64,000 nt of DNA from Liquorilactobacillus ghanensis DSM 18630 (GCF_001435235.1 NZ_AZGB01000009.1:39591-103590), one strand, 5' to 3'; counted from the first letter of the stretch, positions 15,041 through 23,239 are shown. Program-made: numbers and translations. The notes: generated from the sequence alone by a model not told the origin.

Positions 15041-16342
15041 TTAAAATGCTCCTTTCCCTGTCCAACCCGTTGCTGGTTTAGGCTGTTCAACAGTTTGTTC
15101 TTGTCCTTTAACATAACCGTCCTCAATTACAATGCTGCATTCCCCACCCGTTGAAACTCGTGTGGCGATAGCTTGTAAGTCTTGTTCTTTGAGCCAATCG
15201 CCAAACTGATTCAAAGTATTTAGGTCCATCTGCTCAAGCTTGTCTAAAAGAACAAATCCGCAATCTGGTTTCAGCTGACGAACAATCGCAGTCGATACTT
15301 TCAGTTGATCTGAACCGCTCATGTTGTCCCACTTCTGACCGTGATAAGTTAACTCTCCGTCTTCAACAGATAATCCTGGCAAAGGTAATTTAGCGTTATC
15401 CAGCAGTGCGGCTTTATCTTTCCTAACTTGCTCAATTTGTTCAGTCAGCTTGTTGTACTGATTGGCGTACTGTCTTGCATCGTCCTCGGCCTTATCTTTG
15501 TCGAGATTAGCTCTAACTTTGCGATTGATTTCGTCAATCTGCGATAAATTTTCCTCAAGCTCTGCCGTTGATTCATCGTGCAGACTTAGCGCGTCTTTTT
15601 GAGCTATTTGCAAATCTGCTTCAGTTTTAGCGTGTTTGGCTTGTAGCTGTGCTAGTTGTTCCTGAAGTTGCTTGATTTGCTGATTCTCAAGCTCGAAACG
15701 TCCTTGAATTTCTTTGACTTGCTGGCGCTTTCGAGCATTCTCGCCGTTTTTAGCCAGGATTGCTTGTTGTTGTTTGATTAGCTCGCTAACATCAACTAGC
15801 TGCTTAGGCGCATCCGGAAAATAAGGCTGTTCTTTAGCATACTTACCTTTTTGATCAGCTATCTGTCCGATCGCACGACGCTGATTGTAAATTTCCTGTT
15901 CTTGCTGTTCCAGCTGGTAAAGCTTGTCACCAACACCAATGATTCGCAGTAAGATTTTTGCTTTTTCCTTATTCGTCGATTCCATGAACTTTGGTAAATT
16001 CAAGGCTAATTCTTCAACGAAATCATTTAGTAGCTGTTGACCACCCTTTTCTCCATTGGGGTCAATTACTTTCAGACTTGAATTTTTCCCAGTCCGTTCA
16101 ACTATTAAGCCGTTGTTCATAACAATATGCAATTTTGGCGGAATCACTGAACCTTCTCGCATTGCTTTTGACGGTTTGTATTTATTACCACCGAGTGCCC
16201 AAGCGATCGCATCAAGTACACTTGTTTTCCCCTGGTTGTTAGCACCGCCCAGGATAGTTAATCCATTTTGGCTAGGTTCAAGTTTTACTGCCTTAACCCG
16301 CTTGACGTTTTCGATTTCGAGTTTGTTAATCTTGACTGACAT
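15041..16342 (-). CDS. SMC/SbcC-like AAA ATPase
   Basis: A 433-residue ATPase of the ABC/SMC type. Walker [11 protein letters not shown] sits at residues 32-41. A coiled coil of glutamine- and lysine-rich heptads spans about 140-310. The signature [10 protein letters not shown] and Walker [12 protein letters not shown] come near the end. It resembles the ATPase half of SbcC/Rad50 but with a short coil, and related phage genes lie beside single-strand annealing modules. Without a nuclease partner next to it, I cannot say which enzyme it drives. It probably handles DNA ends during phage recombination. Confidence 0.82.
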   Translation of the reverse strand: MSVKINKLEIENVKRVKAVKLEPSQNGLTILGGANNQGKTSVLDAIAWALGGNKYKPSKAMREGSVIPPKLHIVMNNGLIVERTGKNSSLKVIDPNGEKGGQQLLNDFVEELALNLPKFMESTNKEKAKILLRIIGVGDKLYQLEQQEQEIYNQRRAIGQIADQKGKYAKEQPYFPDAPKQLVDVSELIKQQQAILAKNGENARKRQQVKEIQGRFELENQQIKQLQEQLAQLQAKHAKTEADLQIAQKDALSLHDESTAELEENLSQIDEINRKVRANLDKDKAEDDARQYANQYNKLTEQIEQVRKDKAALLDNAKLPLPGLSVEDGELTYHGQKWDNMSGSDQLKVSTAIVRQLKPDCGFVLLDKLEQMDLNTLNQFGDWLKEQDLQAIATRVSTGGECSIVIEDGYVKGQEQTVEQPKPATGWTGKGAF

Positions 16343-16502
16343 TTACTTCATCTTCTTCCAAAATTAATTCTGATAATTCATCTTCTAACACGCCTAACAT
16401 TTTGTATGAATTTGTAAGTGTTTCAGTTTCTCCAACCCAGATCAATCCAATGAAGTGCTTAACTACTCTAATTTTGTCTTTAACCTCTTTTATTCTGTTC
16501 AT
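16326..16502 (-). CDS. Hypothetical phage protein (58 aa)
   Basis: The frame starts MNRIKEVKDKIRVVK with AAAGGAC upstream and overlaps the SbcC-like gene by 17 bases. The short product has a charged start, one moderately hydrophobic stretch (HFIGLIWVG) and an acidic end. No family is recognised. The region just upstream of its start holds an opposing promoter-like sequence and hairpin. Confidence 0.55.
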   Translation of the reverse strand: MNRIKEVKDKIRVVKHFIGLIWVGETETLTNSYKMLGVLEDELSELILEEDEVNVSQD

Positions 16503-16534
16503 GTTTTTTGTCCTTTCTGTGGTATACTTTCTGT

Positions 16535-16582
16535 AAGAAATATTTGTAATGAAGCCTACTCGCAATAGGCTTCTATTTTTTT
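16535..16582 (+). ncRNA. Candidate short antisense RNA with terminator
   Basis: On the plus strand an extended -10 (TGGTATACT, 16521-16528) is followed after about 23 bases by an 8-bp stem GAAGCCTA/TAGGCTTC (16551-16558 with 16566-16573) and TATTTTTTT. This would make an RNA of about 48 bases, antisense to the leader between two minus-strand early genes. There is no good -35. The hairpin could instead be a stray terminator. Confidence 0.35.
16551..16582 (+). terminator. Plus-strand terminator inside the minus-strand early operon
   Basis: Perfect 8-bp stem with 7-base loop followed by a run of seven T on the plus strand. No plus-strand gene precedes it. Confidence 0.6.
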
Positions 16583-16607
16583 GATCAGCCAACACCCCCA
16601 ATAGCAC

Positions 16608-16727
16608 CTAATCACTTCCGCTTCTTTCAATTGCTAAAATTTCTCGTGAAAGTTCCAACGGCAAAACGACTTTCGCCGGGTCAAATTCCTTTCCATTCGC
16701 ATCAAAGTTTCTTACTGTAAACTCCAT
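16608..16727 (-). CDS. Small phage protein (39 aa)
   Basis: A short frame starting MEFTVRNFDANGKEFDP with AAAGGAG 7 bases upstream. The product is an amphipathic helix after a short beta stretch. It follows the antirepressor gene by 14 bases in the same direction. No family is recognised; the strong ribosome site is the main support. Confidence 0.55.
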   Translation of the reverse strand: MEFTVRNFDANGKEFDPAKVVLPLELSREILAIERSGSD

Positions 16728-16741
16728 AAAATCGCTCCTTT

Positions 16742-17368
16742 CTAAACTGGCTGTGGCTCTTTTGACTTTTCAGAATTGTAAATTGTCTTGCTGACTGAAA
16801 TGTTCAAGCCGTATTTATCTTGCAAAGCCATTAGGTTTACGACATCTTCTAAAATATGTTCACGTTCTGCTAACATCTGCGGCGTCATATTGTTTTTCTT
16901 GACCATTTTCTTAAAACCAAATTTGTTCGATACTGCTTTGTTAGCCACTATGTTAGCTTTGATAAAATTTAACTGAACTGGGTGTGACAGCGATTGATTA
17001 AGTTGGTTCATCATCTTGCGTTGATGTTCTTTATCAAGTGTTTTGAAAATTTCAAATCCTTCTAAGCCTGATTGAGTACGCAGAGTTTTAATAACGTTGA
17101 AAACCCACCGCTTAAATTGTTTGGCTTCTTTTTTCTTGCTTGAAAAAATGGTGTCATAAATACCAAACTCATTTACAATTAGCATTTCTTGCATTCTTCC
17201 AAGTTTGTCTGGGACGTGGTCGGTTGAAACGACCTCATCATCTAAACGTTCTTTTACATATTTTGGTTTAAGTTCCATAGCGTTAGCTACATCTGAAAGA
17301 ACCGCCCACCATTCTTCTTTGACTTGAACAAATCTTATTTGATGTCCATTCCAGATTTCTGTTTTCAT
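16742..17368 (-). CDS. Phage antirepressor (Bro-N domain)
   Basis: The first 100 residues are a Bro-N domain (WWAVLSDVANAMELKPKYVKERLDDEVVSTD, then FGIYDTIFSSKKKEAKQFKRWVFNVIKTLR). The rest is a helical C-terminal domain with an ORF6C-like look. Such proteins bind and disable CI-type repressors or act at operators during induction. It lies directly behind cro in the early transcript. A likely CI/Cro operator sits just before it, so its own expression is probably damped in the lysogen. Confidence 0.85.
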   Translation of the reverse strand: MKTEIWNGHQIRFVQVKEEWWAVLSDVANAMELKPKYVKERLDDEVVSTDHVPDKLGRMQEMLIVNEFGIYDTIFSSKKKEAKQFKRWVFNVIKTLRTQSGLEGFEIFKTLDKEHQRKMMNQLNQSLSHPVQLNFIKANIVANKAVSNKFGFKKMVKKNNMTPQMLAEREHILEDVVNLMALQDKYGLNISVSKTIYNSEKSKEPQPV

Positions 17369-17382
17369 AAAACCGTTCCTTT

Positions 17383-17397
17383 CTTACTTAAAGTGTG
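17383..17397. promoter_or_regulatory. Candidate fourth CI/Cro operator
   Basis: CTTACTTAAAGTGTG lies between cro and the antirepressor gene. Its reverse complement matches 12 of 14 positions of the operator ACGCTTAAAGTAAG found between cI and cro. Confidence 0.45.
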
Positions 17398-17414
17398 ATT
17401 GAAGATATAAAAAA

Positions 17415-17621
17415 TTAGGCTCTAATTAAATCAGCATTCAATTTGCAAACATAAGCAATACCATAAAGATTAATTGGCTTAATTTTCACTTTACCGGTTT
17501 CCCAGTAAGATATTGTTTTTGGCGATACACCAAGCAAATCAGCAAGCTCTTCTTGAGAATAACCCGCGTTTATCCGAGCAGCTTTCAAACTCATATCTCT
17601 TGGCTCAATTTTTGCTGTCAT
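17415..17621 (-). CDS. Cro-like repressor (HTH_3)
   Basis: The 68-residue protein is a single helix-turn-helix domain (LKAARINAGYSQEELADLLGVSPKTISYWETGK). It is the first gene leftward from the divergent promoter pair and is preceded by a strong GGAGG-type ribosome site. Small HTH proteins in this position usually act as Cro, shutting off cI and early genes in lytic growth. That role is inferred from position and size. Confidence 0.85.
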   Translation of the reverse strand: MTAKIEPRDMSLKAARINAGYSQEELADLLGVSPKTISYWETGKVKIKPINLYGIAYVCKLNADLIRA

Positions 17622-17647
17622 TTTACATTCCTCCTTTCGACATTTTC

Positions 17648-17736
17648 AATTTATCACGCTTAAAGTAAGATGTCAACACTTAAAGTACTATTTTTTCAAA
17701 AGAAGTGTATTTACATTACCACACTTTTAGTGTAAT
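17648..17736. promoter_or_regulatory. Lysogeny switch: divergent promoters and operators
   Basis: Leftward promoter: TTGACA (17671-17676) and TAAATT (17648-17653) with a 17-base spacer. Rightward promoter: TTTACA and TAATAT with 17 bases, ending just before the cI ribosome site. Related operator units are ACGCTTAAAGTAAG (17656-17669), ACACTTAAAGTACT (17676-17689) and the palindrome ACACTTTTAGTGT (17721-17733). The first two cover the leftward promoter, and the third lies in the rightward spacer. Confidence 0.7.
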
Positions 17737-17763
17737 ATGTAACTTGAAAGGAGGTAAAAAAAT

Positions 17764-18393
17764 ATGGCAAAAGAAAATAAAGTTAGATTAGCGCTTGCAA
17801 ATAATTTAAAAGAAGAACTAAGCAAAAGAAGAATGACTGTTGCAGACCTAGCAAAGGCTCTTGATATTTCGGATTCAACAGTAAGAAGTTGGGCCAATGC
17901 TGAAAAATACCCAAGAATTGAAAAAATTCAACAACTAGCTGATTTTTTCCATATTACACGTTCAGAATTAATCAGCGAAAAGCCAGATAATATAATCCCA
18001 ATAACTAAGACAGTTAAAGTACCATTATTGGGAGAGATTGCTTGTGGTGATCCGATTTTAGCTGAGGAAAACATTGAGGAATATATTGACGAACCGGTTA
18101 ATTACTTGCCAAGCGGGAAGTGCTTTTATTTAAAAGCTAAGGGTGATTCGATGAAACCGACTATTCCAAGTGGATCAAAAGTTTTAATTCGTCAGCAGCC
18201 AACTGTTGAAGATGATGAAATAGCAGCTGTTTTGATGCTTGATACTAATGAAGCTACATTAAAAAGGATTAAGCATTCAGGAAAGACCATGTTCTTAATG
18301 CCTGACAATCCGGATTACACGCCAATTATTGTCGGCAAGGATAATCCAGTTAGGATTTTGGGGAAAGCTGTTAAATACACAGCGGAGTTATAA
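17764..18393 (+). CDS. CI-type repressor with S24 (LexA-like) protease domain
   Basis: The 209-residue protein keeps the prophage silent. Residues 10-62 are a helix-turn-helix DNA-binding domain, and residues 85-205 are a LexA/UmuD-type peptidase domain. The self-cleavage site appears to be Cys94-Gly95 in GEIACGDP. The catalytic serine is Ser129 in KGDSMKP and the lysine is Lys167 in ATLKRIK. RecA-triggered self-cleavage after DNA damage would therefore induce the phage. The start has AAAGGAGG at good spacing. It is divergent from cro, with shared operators between. Confidence 0.92.
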   Translation: MAKENKVRLALANNLKEELSKRRMTVADLAKALDISDSTVRSWANAEKYPRIEKIQQLADFFHITRSELISEKPDNIIPITKTVKVPLLGEIACGDPILAEENIEEYIDEPVNYLPSGKCFYLKAKGDSMKPTIPSGSKVLIRQQPTVEDDEIAAVLMLDTNEATLKRIKHSGKTMFLMPDNPDYTPIIVGKDNPVRILGKAVKYTAEL

Positions 18394-18439
18394 AAAATAA
18401 ACTCTAGCTCGCAAGAGTGAAGGTAGCAAGCTAGAGTTT
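18392..18439 (-). terminator. Minus-strand terminator behind cI
   Basis: An 11-bp inverted repeat AAACTCTAGCT/AGCTAGAGTTT is followed on the minus strand by TATTTTTTAT. It would stop leftward, antisense transcription before cI. Confidence 0.6.
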
Positions 18440-18449
18440 AGTAAGTATT

Positions 18450-18482
18450 CGAGTTAATTTTAACATAACTCGGATATTTTTT
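18450..18482 (+). terminator. Terminator of cI
   Basis: Stem CGAGTTA/TAACTCG followed by GATATTTTTT on the plus strand. Confidence 0.75.
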
Positions 18483-18554
18483 ACATAATGTTATATAATC
18501 TTTTTAGATACACATATTCAGTAAACAACTATACTTATTCTTGGGGGCTTTTAT

Positions 18555-19610
18555 ATGAAAACAACTAAATTAGTTGTGGGGATTTTAATGATTGTTTTAT
18601 CAGTTTACATAGTATTTCAATCTATGCTTGCTGGTTTTGGAGACGCACTAACAAACAGTGGCGGAACAAGTGAAGGATCAGGCTTAATATTTGCTATTCT
18701 CTTTTTAGCGTCAGGAATTGTTTACATAGTTAACAAATCCAAAACATCTCTTGGAAGCGATATAGCATGCATGGTAATGCTTTTGATCGCATGGTTAATT
18801 GGAATAACTATGTCAGGTATTTATGGTGATTTAATTGTTTGGAGTTGGCTTGCATTTATAATCGGAGTTGGTTTCTTTGTTTGGCATTTAATATCAAACA
18901 AAAAAAATCCAGTTTCAGATGAAAGCTCTACTTCTTACAAAGATAGCCAAAATCAAAAACTCAATAAACCATTTTATAAAAAATGGTGGGTATGGGTATT
19001 AGCAGTTGTTGTTATTATTTTTTTAATTGGTTCTTTTGGTAGTACTGGTAATTCTAAATCTAATAACAATACTAAGCAGAATAGTACAGAAAAGGTTTCT
19101 GGCCATTCAACTACAAATAAAGAAAAGGGAAATACCACTTCTCCTCAGAAAATAACTGTAAGTTATCAAAATTATTCAATTTCACATAGTAAAACATATC
19201 TAACTAACTACGAAAATACTATGTGGAATGCAGCAACAGTAAAAGTTGCAAAGATAGTTGTATATACGCTTAAGAATCCAACTAAATACAAATCAGCAAA
19301 CGATGGTACTTTTCAGGCTACTGGCTTTGTGAGAATTTATTTTAATGTAAAAGCTAATAGAGATATTAGCATATATCCAACACAAGGCACTTATATTTTT
19401 AATAATACTGAACAACATGAAGCTGATGCCGGAGAAACATGGGACGGCGATATTAGCAACGGTGTAACCAAAAATGGAAGTGTCACTGTGCCTATTAAAG
19501 ATGTTTCAAATTTAAAAACTGTAAGAATTAAATTTGATGGCAATTACAATACAAATGATTATGACGACAATAATTCAGATCACACATACGACTTTACTTT
19601 AAATCTGTAG
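18555..19610 (+). CDS. Membrane protein, lysogenic cargo (superinfection-exclusion candidate)
   Basis: The 351-residue protein has hydrophobic helices at about 5-28, 42-60, 70-92, 94-115 and 142-160. These are followed by a Ser/Asn/Thr-rich linker (163-200) and an extracellular beta-rich domain (200-351, YQNYSISHSKTYLTNYENTM to DFTLNL). It lies between cI and the integrase, the usual place of lysogenic conversion genes, and is on the lysogen-expressed strand. Membrane proteins here often block DNA injection by related phages; that role is inferred from position only. The start has GGGGGC upstream with usable spacing. No exact family is recognised. Confidence 0.75.
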   Translation: MKTTKLVVGILMIVLSVYIVFQSMLAGFGDALTNSGGTSEGSGLIFAILFLASGIVYIVNKSKTSLGSDIACMVMLLIAWLIGITMSGIYGDLIVWSWLAFIIGVGFFVWHLISNKKNPVSDESSTSYKDSQNQKLNKPFYKKWWVWVLAVVVIIFLIGSFGSTGNSKSNNNTKQNSTEKVSGHSTTNKEKGNTTSPQKITVSYQNYSISHSKTYLTNYENTMWNAATVKVAKIVVYTLKNPTKYKSANDGTFQATGFVRIYFNVKANRDISIYPTQGTYIFNNTEQHEADAGETWDGDISNGVTKNGSVTVPIKDVSNLKTVRIKFDGNYNTNDYDDNNSDHTYDFTLNL

Positions 19611-19613
19611 ATA

Positions 19614-19652
19614 CAAAAAACACATCCCTCCCCGACCAAAGTTTGAGATGTG
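19614..19652 (-). terminator. Minus-strand terminator before the integrase
   Basis: On the minus strand CACATCTC pairs with GGGATGTG (8 bp, one G-T) and is followed by TTTTTTG. It would stop transcripts coming leftward from the comG promoter through the integrase gene. Confidence 0.6.
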
Positions 19653-19743
19653 CCCTGTTAAAAAAATATTGAGGTGGACTGTGCGCAATATGCACACTCA
19701 ACACCCTTTTTCTATTTTAAATTACGAAAGGAATGAATGCAAC

Positions 19744-21180
19744 ATGAACATGAAAGTTGCCTGTTATGTAAGAGTTTCAACCATTGATCAGGCCGAAGAA
19801 GGTTACTCAATTGGACAGCAAATTGACCGCCTGAAAAAATTCTGTGAAGCTAAAGATTACTCTATTTACAAAGTGTACAAGGATCCAGGCTTTTCTGGTT
19901 CTAATCTCGAAAGGCCGGCTATGCAGCAGTTGATTAATGACTGCCAAAATAATAAATTTGAAGCTGTTCTGGTGTATAAATTAGACCGGTTGAGCCGTTC
20001 CCAGAAAGACACCTTGCACTTAATAGAAGATGTGTTTAATGCTAATGAAATTGCTTTTGTAAGCTTAAATGAGAACTTCGATACGTCCACAGCGTTTGGG
20101 AAAGCGTCAATCGGAATTCTTTCGGTGTTTGCCCAGTTGGAGCGTGAACAGATAAAAGAACGCATGCAAATGGGGAAAATCGGACGTGCTAAAAATGGAT
20201 TACCGATGTCGTGGCGCAATGCACCGTTTGGTTATCGTTATAAAAATCGTAAATTTGAAATTGATGAGTTTCAGGCAAACGTAGTTAAACGGATTTATAA
20301 CGATTATTTAAGTGGAATATCCATTACAAAGCTACGGAACACACTGAACCAAGAAGGCCATTTAGGAAAGTCAGTCCCCTGGTCATATCGAACCGTCAGG
20401 CAAATTTTAGAACACCGAGTTTATACCGGTTTTAACGAATATAAAGGGAAAGTTTATCCAGGTATACATCAAGCAATTATTTCTAAAGATGTTTTTGAAA
20501 AAGTGCAAAAAGAATTAAAAGTCAGGCAAATTGAAGCTTATAAAAAGAACAATAATCCACGTCCTTTTCAGTCTAAATACATGTTATCGGGGCTACTAAA
20601 ATGCGGATATTGCAGTGCCAACTTAGGTTTGCATATCTATGTACCACGCAAAGATGGATCACAATCAAAGTTTTATAAATGTCCAAGCTCTATTAAGAAA
20701 AAAACATTTACCAATCGCCAATATTCTTTTTGTAGTCAGCCATTTTTAAATAAAAAGGATTTAGAGGAACATGTTATCAGAGAAATCAGAAAGCTACAGT
20801 TAAATCCTCAAAGTATTGTCCATGAGCAAAATAACATTTCTGGTAATATCAAACTGTTAAAACAGCAATTAAAAAAGATTGATGTTAAATCCGAACGTCT
20901 GATGAATCTATACATTAATTCTGATTCGTTTGACTTAAAAATGCTTGATAAAAAGCGAAAACAGATTCAGCAAGAACGAGCTCAAATAAACGAGCAAATC
21001 AAAGACATTAAAAACAAAACTCCTGAGCTAAGTCCTGACGGAGCGACTGCAATTTTAAAGGAATGTGGAAACATTGAGAAGCTTTCTTATGAAAAACAAA
21101 AATTAGTTGTTAGAAAACTGATTAAAGAAATAATAGTAAAAGGTCATGATATTAGTGTTAGCTGGCGCTTTGAACTATAA
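19744..21180 (+). CDS. int: Large serine integrase
   Basis: The 478-residue enzyme integrates and excises the prophage without long homology. The resolvase domain begins MNMKVACYVRVST with the catalytic serine at residue 12. It continues through LDRLSRS and LEREQIKERM. The recombinase domain has APFGYRYKNRKF and TVRQILEHRVYTG, and a zinc ribbon follows with CGYC, a later KCP and FCSQPFLN. A C-terminal coiled coil then follows (about residues 370-430). The ATG at 19744 is chosen because GAAAGGA precedes it; an in-frame extension of 32 residues upstream is unlike the family. It ends 10-20 bases from the broken comGC, so the attachment site is adjacent. Confidence 0.95.
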   Translation: MNMKVACYVRVSTIDQAEEGYSIGQQIDRLKKFCEAKDYSIYKVYKDPGFSGSNLERPAMQQLINDCQNNKFEAVLVYKLDRLSRSQKDTLHLIEDVFNANEIAFVSLNENFDTSTAFGKASIGILSVFAQLEREQIKERMQMGKIGRAKNGLPMSWRNAPFGYRYKNRKFEIDEFQANVVKRIYNDYLSGISITKLRNTLNQEGHLGKSVPWSYRTVRQILEHRVYTGFNEYKGKVYPGIHQAIISKDVFEKVQKELKVRQIEAYKKNNNPRPFQSKYMLSGLLKCGYCSANLGLHIYVPRKDGSQSKFYKCPSSIKKKTFTNRQYSFCSQPFLNKKDLEEHVIREIRKLQLNPQSIVHEQNNISGNIKLLKQQLKKIDVKSERLMNLYINSDSFDLKMLDKKRKQIQQERAQINEQIKDIKNKTPELSPDGATAILKECGNIEKLSYEKQKLVVRKLIKEIIVKGHDISVSWRFEL

Positions 21181-21245
21181 AAACATTTAGTAACTGTTAT
21201 TTCAATTAAAGTAAAACCTTGAAAACGTGCCTTATTCTTTTCCAT
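21144..21245 (-). pseudogene. comGC: comGC, 5' fragment cut by prophage insertion
   Basis: The frame starts 14 bases inside the end of comGB with GGAGG upstream. It reads MEKNKARFQGFTLIEITV, the prepilin leader with the G-FTLIE processing site of ComGC. After about codon 18 it runs into phage DNA (TKCFYSSKRQLTLIS) and stops. ComGC is the major pseudopilin that pulls DNA to the cell surface in natural transformation; normally about 100 residues follow. The missing part should lie at the other prophage end, outside the window. The lysogen should make no ComGC unless the phage excises. Confidence 0.92.
21181..21210. other. Prophage right attachment site (attR region)
   Basis: The switch from comGC coding sequence to phage sequence occurs here, between the integrase stop and the FTLIEITV codons. 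The exact core cannot be defined without the other junction. Serine integrases usually exchange at a 2-base core. Confidence 0.7.
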
Positions 21246-22317
21246 AATTCAAACCTCCAATATTTTGATACATTGGCAATAAAATACTTAAATAAATAAA
21301 AACAATTGCCAGTCCAATTATGATAAACATTATCGGTTGAACAAGCTCGATCATCCGATTCAGTTCCAGCAGTAATCGTCGATAAGTTAAATCGGCATAA
21401 TATAATAATTCGTGGCTTAAATCCTTAAGTGTGCTTCCTTTACTGAAAAATAAACGAAATTCTGGTGGAATATATTTCTTTTGCTCAGCCAAAAAACGTA
21501 ATTCACTACCTGAAGCCGACAAAGTTTGTAAGTTCAAATTAAACTGATAAAGTAGTGATTTTTGATCAAATCGATCTAAAAGCTGACAAATACTTTTAAG
21601 ATCCAGCCCACCATTTAGTAACAAGCCCAAATTAAAAGCTAAATAATAGTATGCATATGTCCGAAATAGTTTTCCTAAAATCGGTATTTCGCAGAACCAA
21701 TCCCATCGCGAAATATAATGTCGCTTTTTAAAATTTTGTCTGATTTTACTTAAATAAATAAGTACGCTAAGAAATACTCCACCCAAAATAACTAATAACG
21801 TTAATTTTAACCAATAAAGTGTCATATTCGGAGCTGTCGAATCAGGTTGAATCAATTGCAATTCTGGTTTCAGCCAAAATGTTATGCTGAACAGTAAAAA
21901 CAGCATCATTATGATTAAAATCAATGGATATAATAATACTGCCCGTAGATGCTGTAAATGTTGCTGCTTTTGTGTATAAAACTTTCCTAATTGTTGCAAA
22001 CAAGGCAACAGCATTCCATGAGATTCAGCAATCCATAATTGATCAGCTACATCACGACTAATAAATGGTCGTAAACTGGCACTTAACGTTTGACCTTTAT
22101 TCAACTCAGCAGCCAACTTGCTAAATCTTGCTTGGTCATGCGGATAAAGTAAGGGCAAATCAATTGCTATTTGCTTTAAAGAAAATCCTTCACGCAGCAA
22201 AGCATAATATGTCTGAAAGAACTCTGTTTGCTGCTGCAAAGTCCAACGCTTTTGTTTAGCCTGCTGTAAAAGCTTTCTTTGTCGATAAAGAGATCCAATT
22301 GTTTTGAAAACATTCAT
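21232..22317 (-). CDS. comGB: Competence pseudopilus membrane protein ComGB
   Basis: The 361-residue protein is the inner-membrane platform of the competence pseudopilus, a GspF/PilC homologue. It has the two repeated helical domains of that family and hydrophobic helices at about 130-150, 170-190 and near the end (MFIIIGLAIVFIYLSILLPMY). It overlaps comGA by 62 bases and the comGC fragment by 14. The length is normal and the C terminus is natural, so the phage insertion leaves this gene intact. The start ATG has a GGGGG run 13 bases upstream. Confidence 0.92.
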   Translation of the reverse strand: MNVFKTIGSLYRQRKLLQQAKQKRWTLQQQTEFFQTYYALLREGFSLKQIAIDLPLLYPHDQARFSKLAAELNKGQTLSASLRPFISRDVADQLWIAESHGMLLPCLQQLGKFYTQKQQHLQHLRAVLLYPLILIIMMLFLLFSITFWLKPELQLIQPDSTAPNMTLYWLKLTLLVILGGVFLSVLIYLSKIRQNFKKRHYISRWDWFCEIPILGKLFRTYAYYYLAFNLGLLLNGGLDLKSICQLLDRFDQKSLLYQFNLNLQTLSASGSELRFLAEQKKYIPPEFRLFFSKGSTLKDLSHELLYYADLTYRRLLLELNRMIELVQPIMFIIIGLAIVFIYLSILLPMYQNIGGLNYGKE

Positions 22318-23239
22318 TAAGTTGTTGCCCCCATTCAGCTGAAATTGAACTACTACTTAAAGCAATTAAACTTGTTTGGTCAACTACCATTTGTTCACAC
22401 AAAACTTTAAATGACTGGTTTATAGTTGGTAAAAGTCGCTGATAATTAACCACGCGAACAGCCGCTGCCACATCAGCTGCTGGAATCTGCCAATCCAATA
22501 GCCGTCGCAGAGCACTTGCGGCACAATCAGCATGAATTGTTGTAAAAACTAAATGACCGCTTAATGCTGCATCAAACACTGCTTGAGCTGTTGCCTGATC
22601 TCTGATTTCACCAATAATTAGAAGATCTGGATGATGCCTTAAAGCTGCTTTCAGTAAATTTAAATAAGTCATTCCTGCTTTTTCATTAACCTGCAATTGT
22701 AAAAAAGTTGGTTCATAAATTTCAACCGGATCTTCAATCGTCATCACTTGCTGTTGGCTGCATAAATTTGCCAACTGATACATAGTAGTTGTCTTACCGG
22801 AACTAACGGGACCGCAAAACAAAATTAAACCTTTGGACTGGAGCTGCTGTTTAAGAAATTGATATTGATTTTCAAAGAAAAAGCTGTCCTGCATCAGTGG
22901 CAACTGATAAATTAACCGAATAACCATTGATTCTTTTCCTTGAAAATCACCCACTGTTGAAATTCTGCCAAAAACTTTATGATTTGAAGCCTGTAGACCG
23001 TCAAACACCAAGGAACCGGTTTGTGGCCGGCGATGTTCACTCAACATTAATCCTGCTCTGAATTTTAAATAATTAATAATCTGCATGCCAAAATTTTGCG
23101 GAATACGCCGATAAATTTTTAAATTATTTTGTGCTAAAATTTTTATTTCAAAATCGCTACCCTGCGGCATAAAATAAACATCTGTCGCAGTTTGCGTTAC
23201 AAAATCTTGCAACATTTCAGTTATTAATTTTTCGATCAT
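22256..23239 (-). CDS. comGA: Competence pseudopilus ATPase ComGA
   Basis: This is the secretion ATPase (GspE/PilB family) that powers pseudopilus assembly. Walker A GPVSSGKT sits at residues 143-150. It is followed by the Asp box (MTIEDPVEIY), Walker B LLIIGEIRD and the His box (GHLVFTTIHA). The 327 residues are normal for Gram-positive ComGA, which lacks the long N-terminal domain. It is the first gene of the comG operon. No comK- or ComX-type box could be identified with confidence in the short upstream gap. Confidence 0.93.
   Translation of the reverse strand: MIEKLITEMLQDFVTQTATDVYFMPQGSDFEIKILAQNNLKIYRRIPQNFGMQIINYLKFRAGLMLSEHRRPQTGSLVFDGLQASNHKVFGRISTVGDFQGKESMVIRLIYQLPLMQDSFFFENQYQFLKQQLQSKGLILFCGPVSSGKTTTMYQLANLCSQQQVMTIEDPVEIYEPTFLQLQVNEKAGMTYLNLLKAALRHHPDLLIIGEIRDQATAQAVFDAALSGHLVFTTIHADCAASALRRLLDWQIPAADVAAAVRVVNYQRLLPTINQSFKVLCEQMVVDQTSLIALSSSSISAEWGQQLNECFQNNWISLSTKKAFTAG

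Larger units (their letters stand above)
1..21190 (-). mobile_element. Prophage (incomplete at left edge), inserted in comGC
   Basis: The stretch has the gene order of a temperate siphophage: packaging genes, a late regulator, a replication/recombination block, an antirepressor-Cro-CI switch, a membrane cargo gene and a large serine integrase. The late and early genes run on the minus strand and the lysogeny genes on the plus strand. The right end is fixed by the integrase stop and the broken comGC next to it. The left end lies outside the window, since the portal gene is cut by the window edge and no capsid, tail or lysis genes are seen. Apart from the expected inserts, no obvious frameshift is seen in the core genes, so the prophage may be intact; this is inference from part of the element only. 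Confidence 0.95.

Noticed and set aside
22256..22317. Frameshift between comGA and comGB
   Set aside because: The 62-base overlap gives two full-length proteins with family-typical ends; overlapping starts are normal in this operon.
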